Assembly: GCA_013298205.1 (NCBI GenBank)
Contig: JAAFJZ010000132.1
Span: 1 to 6,770, forward strand
Source of the DNA: Cytophagales bacterium
GTDB lineage: Bacteria; Bacteroidota; Bacteroidia; Cytophagales; UBA9547
Direction: 5' to 3'
Length of the DNA stretch: 6,770 nt
Shown here: positions 1 through 6,527 of the stretch, piece after piece
Layout: each line of letters begins with the position of its first letter
Position numbering within the stretch: position 1 is the first letter of the stretch
Made by a program: the position numbers and the translations under genes
Notes under the pieces: generated by a model
The model's database searches: none
What the model was told of the DNA's origin: nothing
What the model saw: the letters and a program-made list of their open reading frames with translations, nothing else

Positions 1-791
1 GCCAAAACTTGATTCATAATTTCTAATGCATCAAAATATTTTTTTTGAGTTTTGTAAACTATTGCTATGTTATTTAGCAAATTAGCATACTCCAGGGAGT
101 TTTGTTTTTTTAAACTTTCATAAATATCTTTTGCTTTTAAAAAATAATTTTGAGCTTCCTCTACTTGGTTAGTTAAAAGTATAAGTCCAAGATTATTTAA
201 AATTTTAGCTTGCACCAATTGATTTGGGTTTGTTGAGTTTTTGTTTATTTCTAATGATTTATATGAATATTCAAGTGCCGTTTCTACATTACCGAGGTTC
301 CAGTAAACAATTGATTTTTGTGCATATATAGATGAGCTAAGTTGATTTGAAGTTTTAGTTGTAGAACTGATAATATTTTCGGCCTCAGAAACTACCTCTA
401 ATGCATCTTCGGAATAACCTTTTTGAAGTAAAATCTCTGATTTGTCAATTAATAATAAGGCATAAATTGATTTAAAGCTTTTTTTTGATACTTCTATTAA
501 GGAATCTAATTTGTTCTCTTGTTCATAATCTCCTAATTTTATTTTGCTTCGAATAACCCATTCTTGAGCAGTCAGTCTTACTTCTTTATTATTAGGGTTT
601 GCTTGAAAAGCAGAGTTAGAAAACGAGATACAGCTATCGAATTTGGAGTTATAAAAATAATTTTCAGCATTCTTAAAAGAAAAGCCGGTAGAAGTTGAAA
701 TTAAATTTTTTTCAGGCTTATCTTTTTTATTTTGGGCAAAAATAACTTGACAAAATAAAAATATAGTTATAAAGGATGCTATGGCTTTCAT
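1..791 (-). CDS. Exported TPR-repeat protein, C-terminus beyond the window edge
   Basis: An open frame runs without a stop from ATG at 791 to the window edge, giving 263 residues; the gene is cut by the window. Residues 1-19 form a signal peptide (short basic start, hydrophobic core, likely cleavage before Gln20 in the typical Bacteroidota FA/Q context), so the protein is exported. The rest is predicted all-helical with degenerate TPR-like units at about 39-71, 110-141, 155-188, 195-226 and 235-263. The last two read most clearly, with LNNLG and LLNNIA at the start of helix A and an Ala in helix B. TPR arrays bind protein partners; no catalytic domain is visible in this part. In Bacteroidota such arrays often precede a CHAT peptidase-like domain or a sensor-kinase region, but that part is not in view. 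The gene follows the beta-barrel gene by 34 bp on the same strand, so co-transcription is likely. The TPR call is fairly safe; the biological role is unknown. Confidence 0.8.
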   Translation of the reverse strand, partial: MKAIASFITIFLFCQVIFAQNKKDKPEKNLISTSTGFSFKNAENYFYNSKFDSCISFSNSAFQANPNNKEVRLTAQEWVIRSKIKLGDYEQENKLDSLIEVSKKSFKSIYALLLIDKSEILLQKGYSEDALEVVSEAENIISSTTKTSNQLSSSIYAQKSIVYWNLGNVETALEYSYKSLEINKNSTNPNQLVQAKILNNLGLILLTNQVEEAQNYFLKAKDIYESLKKQNSLEYANLLNNIAIVYKTQKKYFDALEIMNQVL

Positions 792-825
792 ATTTAATTT
801 AAAGAAATTTAAATTGATATTTTAA

Positions 826-1830
826 TTAGAACCTATACTCATAAGTAATTGTGTTTACAAAATAACGTTTTAATCCATCTGGATTTGGGTTTTTTTCTTT
901 ACCAACAGCATCTGATTCTCTATCGTTTAATCTAATTGCACATATTATTTTAATAGAAGACTGAGTATCAAAACGATATGTCCCTCCAAAAATAAAACTC
1001 GAAACCAAACCATTACTAAAAGGGATTTCTTCAAAAGCGTTTTTGATTGGGTTTTTAAATTGGTCTTTGTTGATTCTAAATATATTCAACAAACCCGTAT
1101 GCAAATTCCAATTTGCAAATCTAAGATTATATTCTACTCTAAACATCAAATCTGTACCTCTTACAAATTGGTTAGTTCTGGAGTAATGAAGTGCATTGGT
1201 AGAATCTTGCCCACCTAAAAGCTTCCAAGGTGTCCAAAGAAAAGTATTGTTATTGGCGTTAAATGGGTGTTGAATCCCGAATGTAAAAAGAAAACTTTTG
1301 TAATTTACGCCCACACCTGCAAGCGCATCCCAAGTACCCAAGCCTGGTTGATAATACATGGGCAAAGGTCTTTCGTTTACTTTTAAATTTGATTCTCCAG
1401 TTGGGATTTTTCCTCCCAATGTTAACCCAATTTGCAAATCTTGACTTTGGTATAAATTTCTACTTAACCCATAACTTATGTCTCCAATTCCTGAGGTATT
1501 GGCAAGTACTCCGTAAGTAAAATTATAAGGCATTTTTACTTGAAATGAATAATTTTTTCCGATTCCAATATTGGCATCTGCAACTATTGTATGAAAATAA
1601 TCATTTACTTGAGCGAAAATCCCTTCTAATCTTGAAACAGGAGTAAAAGCAAAATAATTGGTTAATTCAATCGATCTTAAGTTTAGTTTGTTTGCAATAT
1701 TTGGGTTTTGGTTAGGTTTTAAAGCTCCCATTGTGCAAAATCCTGCATCGCTACAACCTTGACAATATGCACTTTTAGTTCTTAACACCAAAAAAATAAT
1801 GATTAGCAGTTGCCAGAATCTATAATTCAT
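826..1830 (-). CDS. Predicted outer-membrane beta-barrel protein of unknown function (MetA/transporter-like)
   Basis: This encodes 334 residues. A signal peptide covers about residues 1-23, with a hydrophobic core at 8-16 and likely cleavage near Gln24. The mature part is rich in alternating polar/aromatic strands and Gly/Asn turns, and the last residues are Y-E-Y-R-F. A terminal aromatic residue on an amphipathic strand is the usual C-terminal signal of outer-membrane barrels. The pattern resembles the loosely defined Phenol_MetA_deg/transporter barrel group, but I cannot name a substrate. An unusual Cys-x5-Cys pair (C26, C32) sits at the very start of the mature chain, followed by a Pro/Asn-rich linker; it could form a disulfide in the periplasm. 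There is no lipobox. It is the first gene of a likely two-gene operon with the TPR protein downstream. Outer-membrane location is well supported; function is unknown. Confidence 0.75.
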   Translation of the reverse strand: MNYRFWQLLIIIFLVLRTKSAYCQGCSDAGFCTMGALKPNQNPNIANKLNLRSIELTNYFAFTPVSRLEGIFAQVNDYFHTIVADANIGIGKNYSFQVKMPYNFTYGVLANTSGIGDISYGLSRNLYQSQDLQIGLTLGGKIPTGESNLKVNERPLPMYYQPGLGTWDALAGVGVNYKSFLFTFGIQHPFNANNNTFLWTPWKLLGGQDSTNALHYSRTNQFVRGTDLMFRVEYNLRFANWNLHTGLLNIFRINKDQFKNPIKNAFEEIPFSNGLVSSFIFGGTYRFDTQSSIKIICAIRLNDRESDAVGKEKNPNPDGLKRYFVNTITYEYRF

Positions 1831-1974
1831 AAAATTTCAAACATTTTTATTTGCTATGTTTATTAAAAGCATAAAGTTAAGATTAATTCAAAAACTATTA
1901 AAGATTATGTTAATTAATTTATAGTTTCAAAATGAAAATCTTTTTTTAGAATGCGAACACAAAATTAATTACAA

Positions 1975-2047
1975 GACTATTTGTCATGCTTTTAAAATTA
2001 TTTTCATAAAATAATGACTTTTTGTCATTTATTTTAAACCTATTTTC
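1975..2047. repeat. Imperfect 41-bp-period tandem duplication upstream of hsp20
   Basis: Two copies, 1975-2005 and 2016-2047, share the pattern GACT-N-TTTGTCAT, then 2 or 3 bases, TTTTAAA-N2-TATTTTC. About 26 of 31 aligned positions are identical by eye, with a single-base gap. Each copy contains GAC-N5-GTC; in copy 2 this grows into an imperfect inverted repeat (2008-2035, AATGAC-N5-GTCATT with flanking A/T pairing broken by one extra T). Each copy also pairs a TTTG with a TATTTTC box 15-16 bp later, loosely like a Bacteroidota -33/-7 promoter, though the spacer is short. The repeats could be tandem operators or duplicated promoters for the hsp20 gene starting at 2111. The repetition is seen directly; the role is inference. 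Confidence 0.55.
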
Positions 2048-2056
2048 GATTGGTAT

Positions 2057-2085
2057 TTGATTTGTAAAATTGTTTTTCAAATCAA
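2057..2085. promoter_or_regulatory. 8-bp inverted repeat upstream of the hsp20 start
   Basis: TTGATTTG (2057-2064) and CAAATCAA (2078-2085) are perfect reverse complements separated by 13 bases, ending 25 bp before the hsp20 ATG. This is not the CIRCE element of HrcA regulation and has no T-run after it, so it is not a terminator. It may be an operator for a stress regulator or a weak hairpin in the 5' leader. The symmetry is seen directly; function is a guess, and AT-rich DNA produces such repeats by chance fairly often. Confidence 0.35.
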
Positions 2086-2110
2086 TGTTTAACTCAAAAC
2101 AATAAAAATT

Positions 2111-2542
2111 ATGTCAATCCTTAAATTTCAACCCATTTACAGTAAAAGTTACCCAAAAAACTACTCTCATTTAATAGATTATTTGGTAGACTCAGAAAGC
2201 AATTATTTATCAAAAAAAGAAAACTTAATTACCGATTTTCTTGAAACCGAAGAAGTTTTTCTTTTGAAAATAGAACTTCCTGGTGTAAAAAAAGAAGATA
2301 TTAAACTAGATGTTCTAGATAAGATTTTGGTAGTGAGTGCAGAAAAAAAACAATTTGAAGAATCTAAAGAGCTTAAATATATCAAAACAGAAAGTTCTTT
2401 TGGTTTTTATGAAAGAAGCTATCCTTTGCCAGAAAATGTAAATAAAGAAGCAATTAAAGCAAATTATTTAGATGGTATTTTGCAAATTACTTTACCTAAA
2501 GACAAAGAATTACCCAAAAAAACGCAAGTAATTATTGAGTAA
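2111..2542 (+). CDS. Hsp20/alpha-crystallin family small heat-shock protein
   Basis: An ATP-independent cytoplasmic chaperone (holdase) that binds unfolding proteins and keeps them refoldable. It has 143 residues, a normal length for bacterial Hsp20. The variable N-terminal arm (about 1-40) is followed by the alpha-crystallin domain (about 41-132). Visible family marks are the early ELPGV at 55-59, an aromatic-x-R-x-[FY]-x-LP element around 100-107 (YERSYPLP), and the signature DGILQITLPK at 121-130. The tail holds V-I-I at 140-142, matching the I/V-x-I motif that docks into neighbouring subunits during oligomer assembly. The leader is A-rich without a Shine-Dalgarno site, as is common in this phylum. 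It stands alone as a transcription unit: divergent from the barrel/TPR operon and followed by a strong terminator. Repeats upstream at 1975-2085 are candidates for its heat or stress control. Confidence 0.93.
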   Translation: MSILKFQPIYSKSYPKNYSHLIDYLVDSESNYLSKKENLITDFLETEEVFLLKIELPGVKKEDIKLDVLDKILVVSAEKKQFEESKELKYIKTESSFGFYERSYPLPENVNKEAIKANYLDGILQITLPKDKELPKKTQVIIE

Positions 2543-2599
2543 TTTTGATGTAAAGAAGTAAAAGCTGGTTTAGTATAAAAGCTTTTAAAACTTTTAATT

Positions 2600-2643
2600 G
2601 AAAAAGGTTTTCTCGAATAATTCAAAATGAGAAAACCTTTTTC
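2600..2643 (+). terminator. Rho-independent-type hairpin terminator of hsp20
   Basis: A perfect 15-bp stem is formed by 2600-2614 (GAAAAAGGTTTTCTC) and 2629-2643, with a 14-base loop. After a one-base bulge at 2644, a few more pairs (2594-2599 with 2645-2650) can extend it. The 3' arm itself ends in a T-run. It lies 57 bp past the hsp20 stop and 96 bp before ytxJ, so it most likely ends the hsp20 transcript. The symmetrical A/T tracts mean it could stop transcription on either strand, but no minus-strand gene ends here. Confidence 0.85.
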
Positions 2644-2689
2644 TAATTGATAAAATTTGAATTTCTATTCTTAAAAATTGGCAACTGAA

Positions 2690-2723
2690 TTGAAATGATT
2701 TTTAAAATAAACAATTACCTTTA
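2690..2723 (+). promoter_or_regulatory. Candidate promoter of ytxJ
   Basis: TACCTTTA at 2716-2723 differs by one base from the Bacteroidota -7 consensus TAnnTTTG, and a TTG lies at 2690-2692, leaving a 23-bp spacer at the long end of the reported range. It falls after the hsp20 terminator and about 16 bp before the ytxJ ATG, which would give a very short leader. The position is sensible; the match is moderate. Confidence 0.4.
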
Positions 2724-2739
2724 CCCAAAACTTTAAAAA

Positions 2740-3075
2740 ATGAATTGGATTGATTTAAAAGAAGAAAACCAAATCGCTGAAATTGACAAAATTTCTGCTC
2801 AAACTCCTGTACTTATTTTTAAACATAGCACAAGATGTTCTATCAGTAGCTCAGCTCTTTCACGTTTGGAAAGACAATGGAAAAGCGAATTAATTGATAT
2901 AAAAACTTATTATTTAGATTTGCTTAATTTTCGCTCAATATCTAATTTATTAGCTCAACATTACAACATTGAACATCAATCTCCACAAATTATTTTGGTG
3001 AAAAATGGTAAAAGTATTCATAGTGCATCTCATCAAGCCATTGGATTTGAAGAAGTTATGAATGGACTAAAATAA
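2740..3075 (+). CDS. ytxJ: Monothiol bacilliredoxin, YtxJ/BrxC family
   Basis: A thioredoxin-fold protein of the YtxJ (BrxC) family, which in bacillithiol-using bacteria is linked to removing bacillithiol from oxidised protein thiols in the cytoplasm. It is 111 residues, typical for the family, with no signal peptide. The beta strand PVLIFKHS (23-30) leads straight into T31-R32-C33-S34-I35-S36, which corresponds to the TCPIS active-site motif of the Bacillus protein. C33 is the only cysteine, so the protein is monothiol. S81-P82 before the strand QIILVKNG is the expected cis-proline loop, and the C-terminal part reads as the last strand and helix. The presence of this gene suggests that the host makes bacillithiol; bsh genes are not in the window. 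The stop is 20 bp before the T9SS cargo gene, so the two may be co-transcribed. Confidence 0.9.
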   Translation: MNWIDLKEENQIAEIDKISAQTPVLIFKHSTRCSISSSALSRLERQWKSELIDIKTYYLDLLNFRSISNLLAQHYNIEHQSPQIILVKNGKSIHSASHQAIGFEEVMNGLK

Positions 3076-3095
3076 TATTTTTTAGTGAATTATAG

Positions 3096-5000
3096 ATGAA
3101 ATTATTCTCAATTTGTTTTACACTTTTACTTTTTTTGGGTGGCAATATTTCTTTTTCACAACCTTGTTTTACAGCTTCTCCCACTAGAGGATGTGTGCCT
3201 TTTAAAGTAAATATCATAGATTGCAGCACCACAGGTTCTCAAATTATTTACAACTATGGTGCAAATAATATTACACAAAAAAGTAAATATACAACCAGCA
3301 CTACTTTCACATATACTGCAACTGGATTTTATTCAATAACTCAATTGGGTAATTTTAATGGTAAAGGAGATAGCGTAATCAAAAAGCAATTTATTCAAGT
3401 TTTATCTACTTTTACTCCTACACCTTTGATAGAAAAATGTGCAGACAGAAAGGTTAGAATCGTTTTTGCACCTAATCAATATGATCAATATTTAATAGAT
3501 TGGGGAGATGGAAATTCAAAATTAAATGCTCAAAATTTCATTTCTCCTATTTATCAATATGCCGACTTGAAGCCAAGAAATATTTTAATGAATGCCTCTT
3601 ATAACGATGTGAATTGTGGAGTGGAGGCTAACTTTCCTATTACTCCTCTGGAAAATTTGGCTACGCCTAGAATTACAAAAATTACAGAAAATGTTGTAAA
3701 TAATTCTTCAGAACATATTGTATACTTTAATATTTCACAAAGTCAAGAACGAACTCGTTATAAAATACAAAATTCTGTTTCTACAAGTCAAAATGTGTTT
3801 AGGGGATTCATAGCTTCTAATCAAGTAAACGAAATCCGTAAAATATCTTTACCAAATAATCCAAACACTCAAATTAACGTAAAAGTGTACGATACTTGTG
3901 GCAAAGAAATTAATTCCTCTTTTGTGCCATTGTTGTATATAAATGGGGAAGCGAAAAATGGTTTTAACACTATAAAATTTCCAGATTTTATTACCGATAG
4001 TATTTTTTCTTTAAGTTTGTTAAAAAACAATATTCTATTAAAGGATTTTACTTCTCTAGACCCAAATAATTCTTTTTTTAATGATAATGAGGTAGTATGT
4101 GGTTCTAATTACTTTTATCAATGGAGGCTAACATTTGGAAAACAAGCTATCGTTTCAATTTCTGATTCAATAAGCCTTAAAGCTATTTCCAAAACAGCAC
4201 CCCAAAAACCCAAAGATATTTTTGCAACTGTTATTGAAAATCAAGTCCAGCTCAATTGGAAAAGTACTAATAATGAAACCTATTACATATTAAGCTCAAA
4301 AAATGGAGCTCAATTTTCACTTTTGGATACTGTTACATCAGTTTCAAAATATATTGATACCCAAAATAACCCATCAAATACAGCTTTAGCTTACAAACTT
4401 TATTTACAAAATAGTTGTAAACTTCAATCTGAGATTTCTACTGTTATCTCACCCGTTTTCGTAAAGTATAAAATTGATAATCAATACAAAATTACTTTTG
4501 ATTGGTCTCCAATAGGCAGCGATTTAAGTCTTTTAGATTACACAATTGAGCAACTAGATGAACAAAAAAATGTAATTACTCAATACAATTCAAGTTTGTT
4601 AAAATTTACAGAACCTACAGCCGACACCTTAAATCAAGTAGCCTATTTTCGAATTAAATCTAACATAAAAAATAATCAAAATTTATCAGAAAGCTCATAT
4701 TCAAATTTGTTAGAAATTAAAAAAGAAGCTTTAACATTAATTCCAAACGCATTTACACCAAATAAAGATGGTTTAAACGATACTTTTAGATGGAAAACTT
4801 ATTTTATAAAAAGCCTAAAATTAGAACTTTTTGACCGTTGGGGCGCAATGGTTTTTAGTACTTCCCAAGGCAAAAATGAATGGGATGGTCTGATTGCAGG
4901 GGTAGAAGCGATTCCAGAAGTTTACACCTACAAAATTTCATCTACCGATTTATTAGGAAATACCAAGAATGAATTTGGTTATGTTTCTTTAATCAAATGA
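3096..5000 (+). CDS. Secreted PKD/Fn3-like protein with T9SS type B (gliding-motility) C-terminal domain
   Basis: This encodes 634 residues and looks like a secreted or surface-anchored adhesin-like protein exported by Sec and then by the type IX system. The signal peptide is residues 1-21, with likely cleavage S19-F20-S21/Q22. A PKD-like domain starts at once (about 24-103, with the ACFTASPTSGC-like opening CFTASPTRGC). A second PKD-like region (about 104-185) carries the I-D-W-G-D-G core at 134-139. The middle, 186-365, is not recognised. Residues 370-452 and about 455-540 look like two fibronectin type III-like beta domains. The C-terminal domain (about 547-634) has the CHU_C/TIGR04131 marks: P-N-A-F-T-P-N-x-D-G-x-N-D (550-562), LFDRWG (578-583), WDG (596-598), then YTYKI (610-614). 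The mature part has eight cysteines, none in the C-terminal domain. No enzyme motif is seen. It sits between ytxJ (20 bp upstream) and ybaB (31 bp downstream). Confidence 0.9.
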   Translation: MKLFSICFTLLLFLGGNISFSQPCFTASPTRGCVPFKVNIIDCSTTGSQIIYNYGANNITQKSKYTTSTTFTYTATGFYSITQLGNFNGKGDSVIKKQFIQVLSTFTPTPLIEKCADRKVRIVFAPNQYDQYLIDWGDGNSKLNAQNFISPIYQYADLKPRNILMNASYNDVNCGVEANFPITPLENLATPRITKITENVVNNSSEHIVYFNISQSQERTRYKIQNSVSTSQNVFRGFIASNQVNEIRKISLPNNPNTQINVKVYDTCGKEINSSFVPLLYINGEAKNGFNTIKFPDFITDSIFSLSLLKNNILLKDFTSLDPNNSFFNDNEVVCGSNYFYQWRLTFGKQAIVSISDSISLKAISKTAPQKPKDIFATVIENQVQLNWKSTNNETYYILSSKNGAQFSLLDTVTSVSKYIDTQNNPSNTALAYKLYLQNSCKLQSEISTVISPVFVKYKIDNQYKITFDWSPIGSDLSLLDYTIEQLDEQKNVITQYNSSLLKFTEPTADTLNQVAYFRIKSNIKNNQNLSESSYSNLLEIKKEALTLIPNAFTPNKDGLNDTFRWKTYFIKSLKLELFDRWGAMVFSTSQGKNEWDGLIAGVEAIPEVYTYKISSTDLLGNTKNEFGYVSLIK

Positions 5001-5009
5001 TTTTTATAT

Positions 5010-5017
5010 TAGTTTTG
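5010..5017 (+). promoter_or_regulatory. Candidate -7 promoter box for ybaB and the glycosyltransferase
   Basis: TAGTTTTG is an exact match to the Bacteroidota -7 consensus TAnnTTTG and is followed by CA, in the 31-bp gap before ybaB. No TTG lies 17-23 bp upstream, so the -33 half is weak or absent. If used, it would give a leader of only about 10 bases and allow ybaB and the glycosyltransferase to be expressed apart from the large upstream gene. AAGG at 5027-5030 lies only one base before the ATG, too close for a normal Shine-Dalgarno site. Confidence 0.4.
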
Positions 5018-5031
5018 CAAAAAAATAAGGT

Positions 5032-5364
5032 ATGGATTTTGGTCAAATAATGGGAAAAGCAAAAGAGTTGCAGGATAAAATGGCAAAAGCCAAAGATAAT
5101 CTTGTACTCTTGCAAGTGCATACAGAAATGGGTGCAGGTATGGTGAAAGTAAGTATGAACGGAAAAAAAGTTGTTACAGCTTTAGAGATAGATTCAACGC
5201 TACTTGAGCCCAATAGTAAAGAAATAATACAAGACTTGTGCATCGCAGCCATCAATAAAGCCTTGGTTGAAATAGAAGACAAAATAGCTTTGGAAATGAA
5301 AAAATCAACAGAGGGGATTTTACCTAATATTCCAGGCTTCGATTTATCATCTTTCGGCAAATAA
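5032..5364 (+). CDS. YbaB/EbfC family nucleoid-associated DNA-binding protein
   Basis: A small homodimeric DNA-binding protein that coats the nucleoid and can affect gene expression. It has 110 residues, the normal family length. The N-terminal helix F-x-x-I-M-G-K-A-K-E-L-Q-D-K-M (3-17) is the usual YbaB opening with Met/Lys-rich heptads. The central sheet shows G-A-G-M-V-K-V (34-40), then N-G-K-K-V (43-47) and L-E-I-D at 51-54, followed by the C-terminal helix with repeated acidic/hydrophobic spacing (62-91). The tail ends P-N-I-P-G-F, also common in the family. ATG at 5032 is preferred because it keeps the full first helix; the next Met is at 5050. In many bacteria ybaB lies between dnaX and recR; here it is instead 5 bp upstream of a glycosyltransferase, which is probably translated from the same mRNA. 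Confidence 0.92.
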   Translation: MDFGQIMGKAKELQDKMAKAKDNLVLLQVHTEMGAGMVKVSMNGKKVVTALEIDSTLLEPNSKEIIQDLCIAAINKALVEIEDKIALEMKKSTEGILPNIPGFDLSSFGK

Positions 5365-5369
5365 CTTCA

Positions 5370-6377
5370 ATGCCCTCAATAGCAATCGCTATACTTAACT
5401 GGAATGGCAAAAAACATCTGCAACAATTTTTGCCATCAGTTGTACATTATAGCCCAGATGCTTCAATTCATGTAATTGATAATGGCTCAAATGATGATTC
5501 TGTTGCTTATCTCAAACAAAATTTCCCCAATGTTTATATAGTCGAGTTAGATAAAAATTATGGCTTTTGCGAAGGATATAATTTAGGGTTGGCACAAATT
5601 GAAGCCGATTATTTTGTCATTTTAAATTCAGATGTCGAAGTAAATGATAATTGGTTAAATTCACCCATTTCTTATTTTGAATCAAACCCACAAACTGCTG
5701 CCATTCAGCCAAAAATTCTTTCTTATGAAAACAAAGATAAATTGGAATATGCAGGAGCTGCTGGAGGATATTTAGATAGATTGGGCTTGCCTTTTTGTAA
5801 AGGTCGAGTGTTTCATATTACAGAAAAAGACGATTTAAAATACAATCAAATCAGACCAATTTTTTGGGCTTCTGGGGCATGTCTTTTTATCCGCTCACGT
5901 TGTTTTTACGAGGCTGGAGGTTTTGACCCTTTGTTTTTTGCTCACATGGAAGAAATAGATCTTTGCTGGCGTTTGCAACACAAAGGCTACCAAATCATGT
6001 ATATGCCCGATTCTGTTGTTTACCATCTAGGAGGTGGAACTTTGCATAAATCCAATCCACATAAAACATTTCTCAATTTTAGAAACGGACTTTTTCTTAT
6101 TTATAAAAATATACCATTAAGCAGTTTAATTTATTTGCTTCCTTTAAGGCTAGTAGTAGATGGAATTGCAGGCGTTTATTTTCTTATTTTTGGTTTCTAC
6201 AAAGATACTTTTGCGATTTTGCAAGCACATTTTGCCTTTTATTCTTCAATTCCTAAACTAAAAGTTACTCCAAACAAAAGAAACATTAAATGGTGGGAAA
6301 TTAACTCAATCATTTGGCGTTTTTATTTCTCAAGAAAAGAAGAGTATACCAAGAAATATTTGAGCGCTAGGCAATAG
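5370..6377 (+). CDS. Family 2 (GT-A fold) glycosyltransferase, rhamnosyltransferase-like
   Basis: It transfers a sugar from a nucleotide-sugar donor to a glycan acceptor, most likely in surface polysaccharide or glycoprotein assembly at the cytoplasmic face of the inner membrane. It has 335 residues. The N-terminal strand IAIAILNWNG (4-13) and D37-N-G-S-N-D-D-S44 form the nucleotide-binding part. N86-S-D-V-E90 is the DxD-equivalent metal site. F165-WASGACLFIRS and GGFDPLFFAHMEEIDLCWR (183-201) carry the acceptor-side and ED-type catalytic-base region, followed by YHLGGGTL (218-225). A hydrophobic stretch at about 250-293 could anchor the C-terminal end to the membrane. The domain order resembles WbbL-like rhamnosyltransferases, but donor and acceptor cannot be told from sequence. 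It starts 5 bp after ybaB without a Shine-Dalgarno site, suggesting translational coupling. No other polysaccharide genes are in the window. Confidence 0.92.
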   Translation: MPSIAIAILNWNGKKHLQQFLPSVVHYSPDASIHVIDNGSNDDSVAYLKQNFPNVYIVELDKNYGFCEGYNLGLAQIEADYFVILNSDVEVNDNWLNSPISYFESNPQTAAIQPKILSYENKDKLEYAGAAGGYLDRLGLPFCKGRVFHITEKDDLKYNQIRPIFWASGACLFIRSRCFYEAGGFDPLFFAHMEEIDLCWRLQHKGYQIMYMPDSVVYHLGGGTLHKSNPHKTFLNFRNGLFLIYKNIPLSSLIYLLPLRLVVDGIAGVYFLIFGFYKDTFAILQAHFAFYSSIPKLKVTPNKRNIKWWEINSIIWRFYFSRKEEYTKKYLSARQ

Positions 6378-6393
6378 CTTTTTTATTAGCTAT
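6374..6393 (+). terminator. Weak possible hairpin at the glycosyltransferase stop
   Basis: ATAGCT (6374-6379, overlapping the TAG stop) pairs with AGCTAT (6388-6393) around an 8-base T-rich loop, followed by AT-rich DNA but no clean T-run. The stem is only 6 bp, so this is a poor terminator, listed because transcription should end somewhere in this spacer. Confidence 0.2.
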
Positions 6394-6527
6394 AAATTTT
6401 ATATTCTGAAATCCTTCTACTTAAATATAAGTACAATTATGGGTCAATTTTTTTTTAATAAACCTTAAACATTGCATTTTTGAGTTAAAAAAAGTCTATG
6501 TAAAAAATATTGATTATATATTTATTA

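Noticed and set aside
1960..1967. Minus-strand TAATTTTG box as promoter for the barrel/TPR operon
   Set aside because: It matches TAnnTTTG on the minus strand, but it lies about 130 bp from the start codon with no TTG at the right distance. In DNA this AT-rich the match alone is not enough.
1831..2110. CIRCE (HrcA) operator before hsp20
   Set aside because: No TTAGCACTC-N9-GAGTGCTAA or close variant is present; the dyads found have other sequences.
2203..2385. Minus-strand open frame of 60 codons opposite hsp20
   Set aside because: It lies wholly antisense to a confident Hsp20 gene, is rich in Ser/Phe/Lys as expected from reading A/T-rich codons backwards, and has no promoter or family likeness.
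2577..2586. AAAAGCTTTT palindrome after hsp20
   Set aside because: It is a short self-complementary 10-mer without a loop. The much stronger hairpin at 2600-2643 explains termination.
3622..4132. TGGAGGCTAAC occurs twice, exactly 500 bp apart (3622-3632 and 4122-4132), inside the T9SS cargo gene
   Set aside because: The copies are read in different frames (V-E-A-N versus W-R-L-T), so there is no protein repeat. A few 11-base repeats are expected by chance in a window this size.
5043..5360. Minus-strand open frame of 105 codons opposite ybaB
   Set aside because: It is fully antisense to a clear YbaB/EbfC gene, and its composition is that of a reversed reading; no domain is seen.
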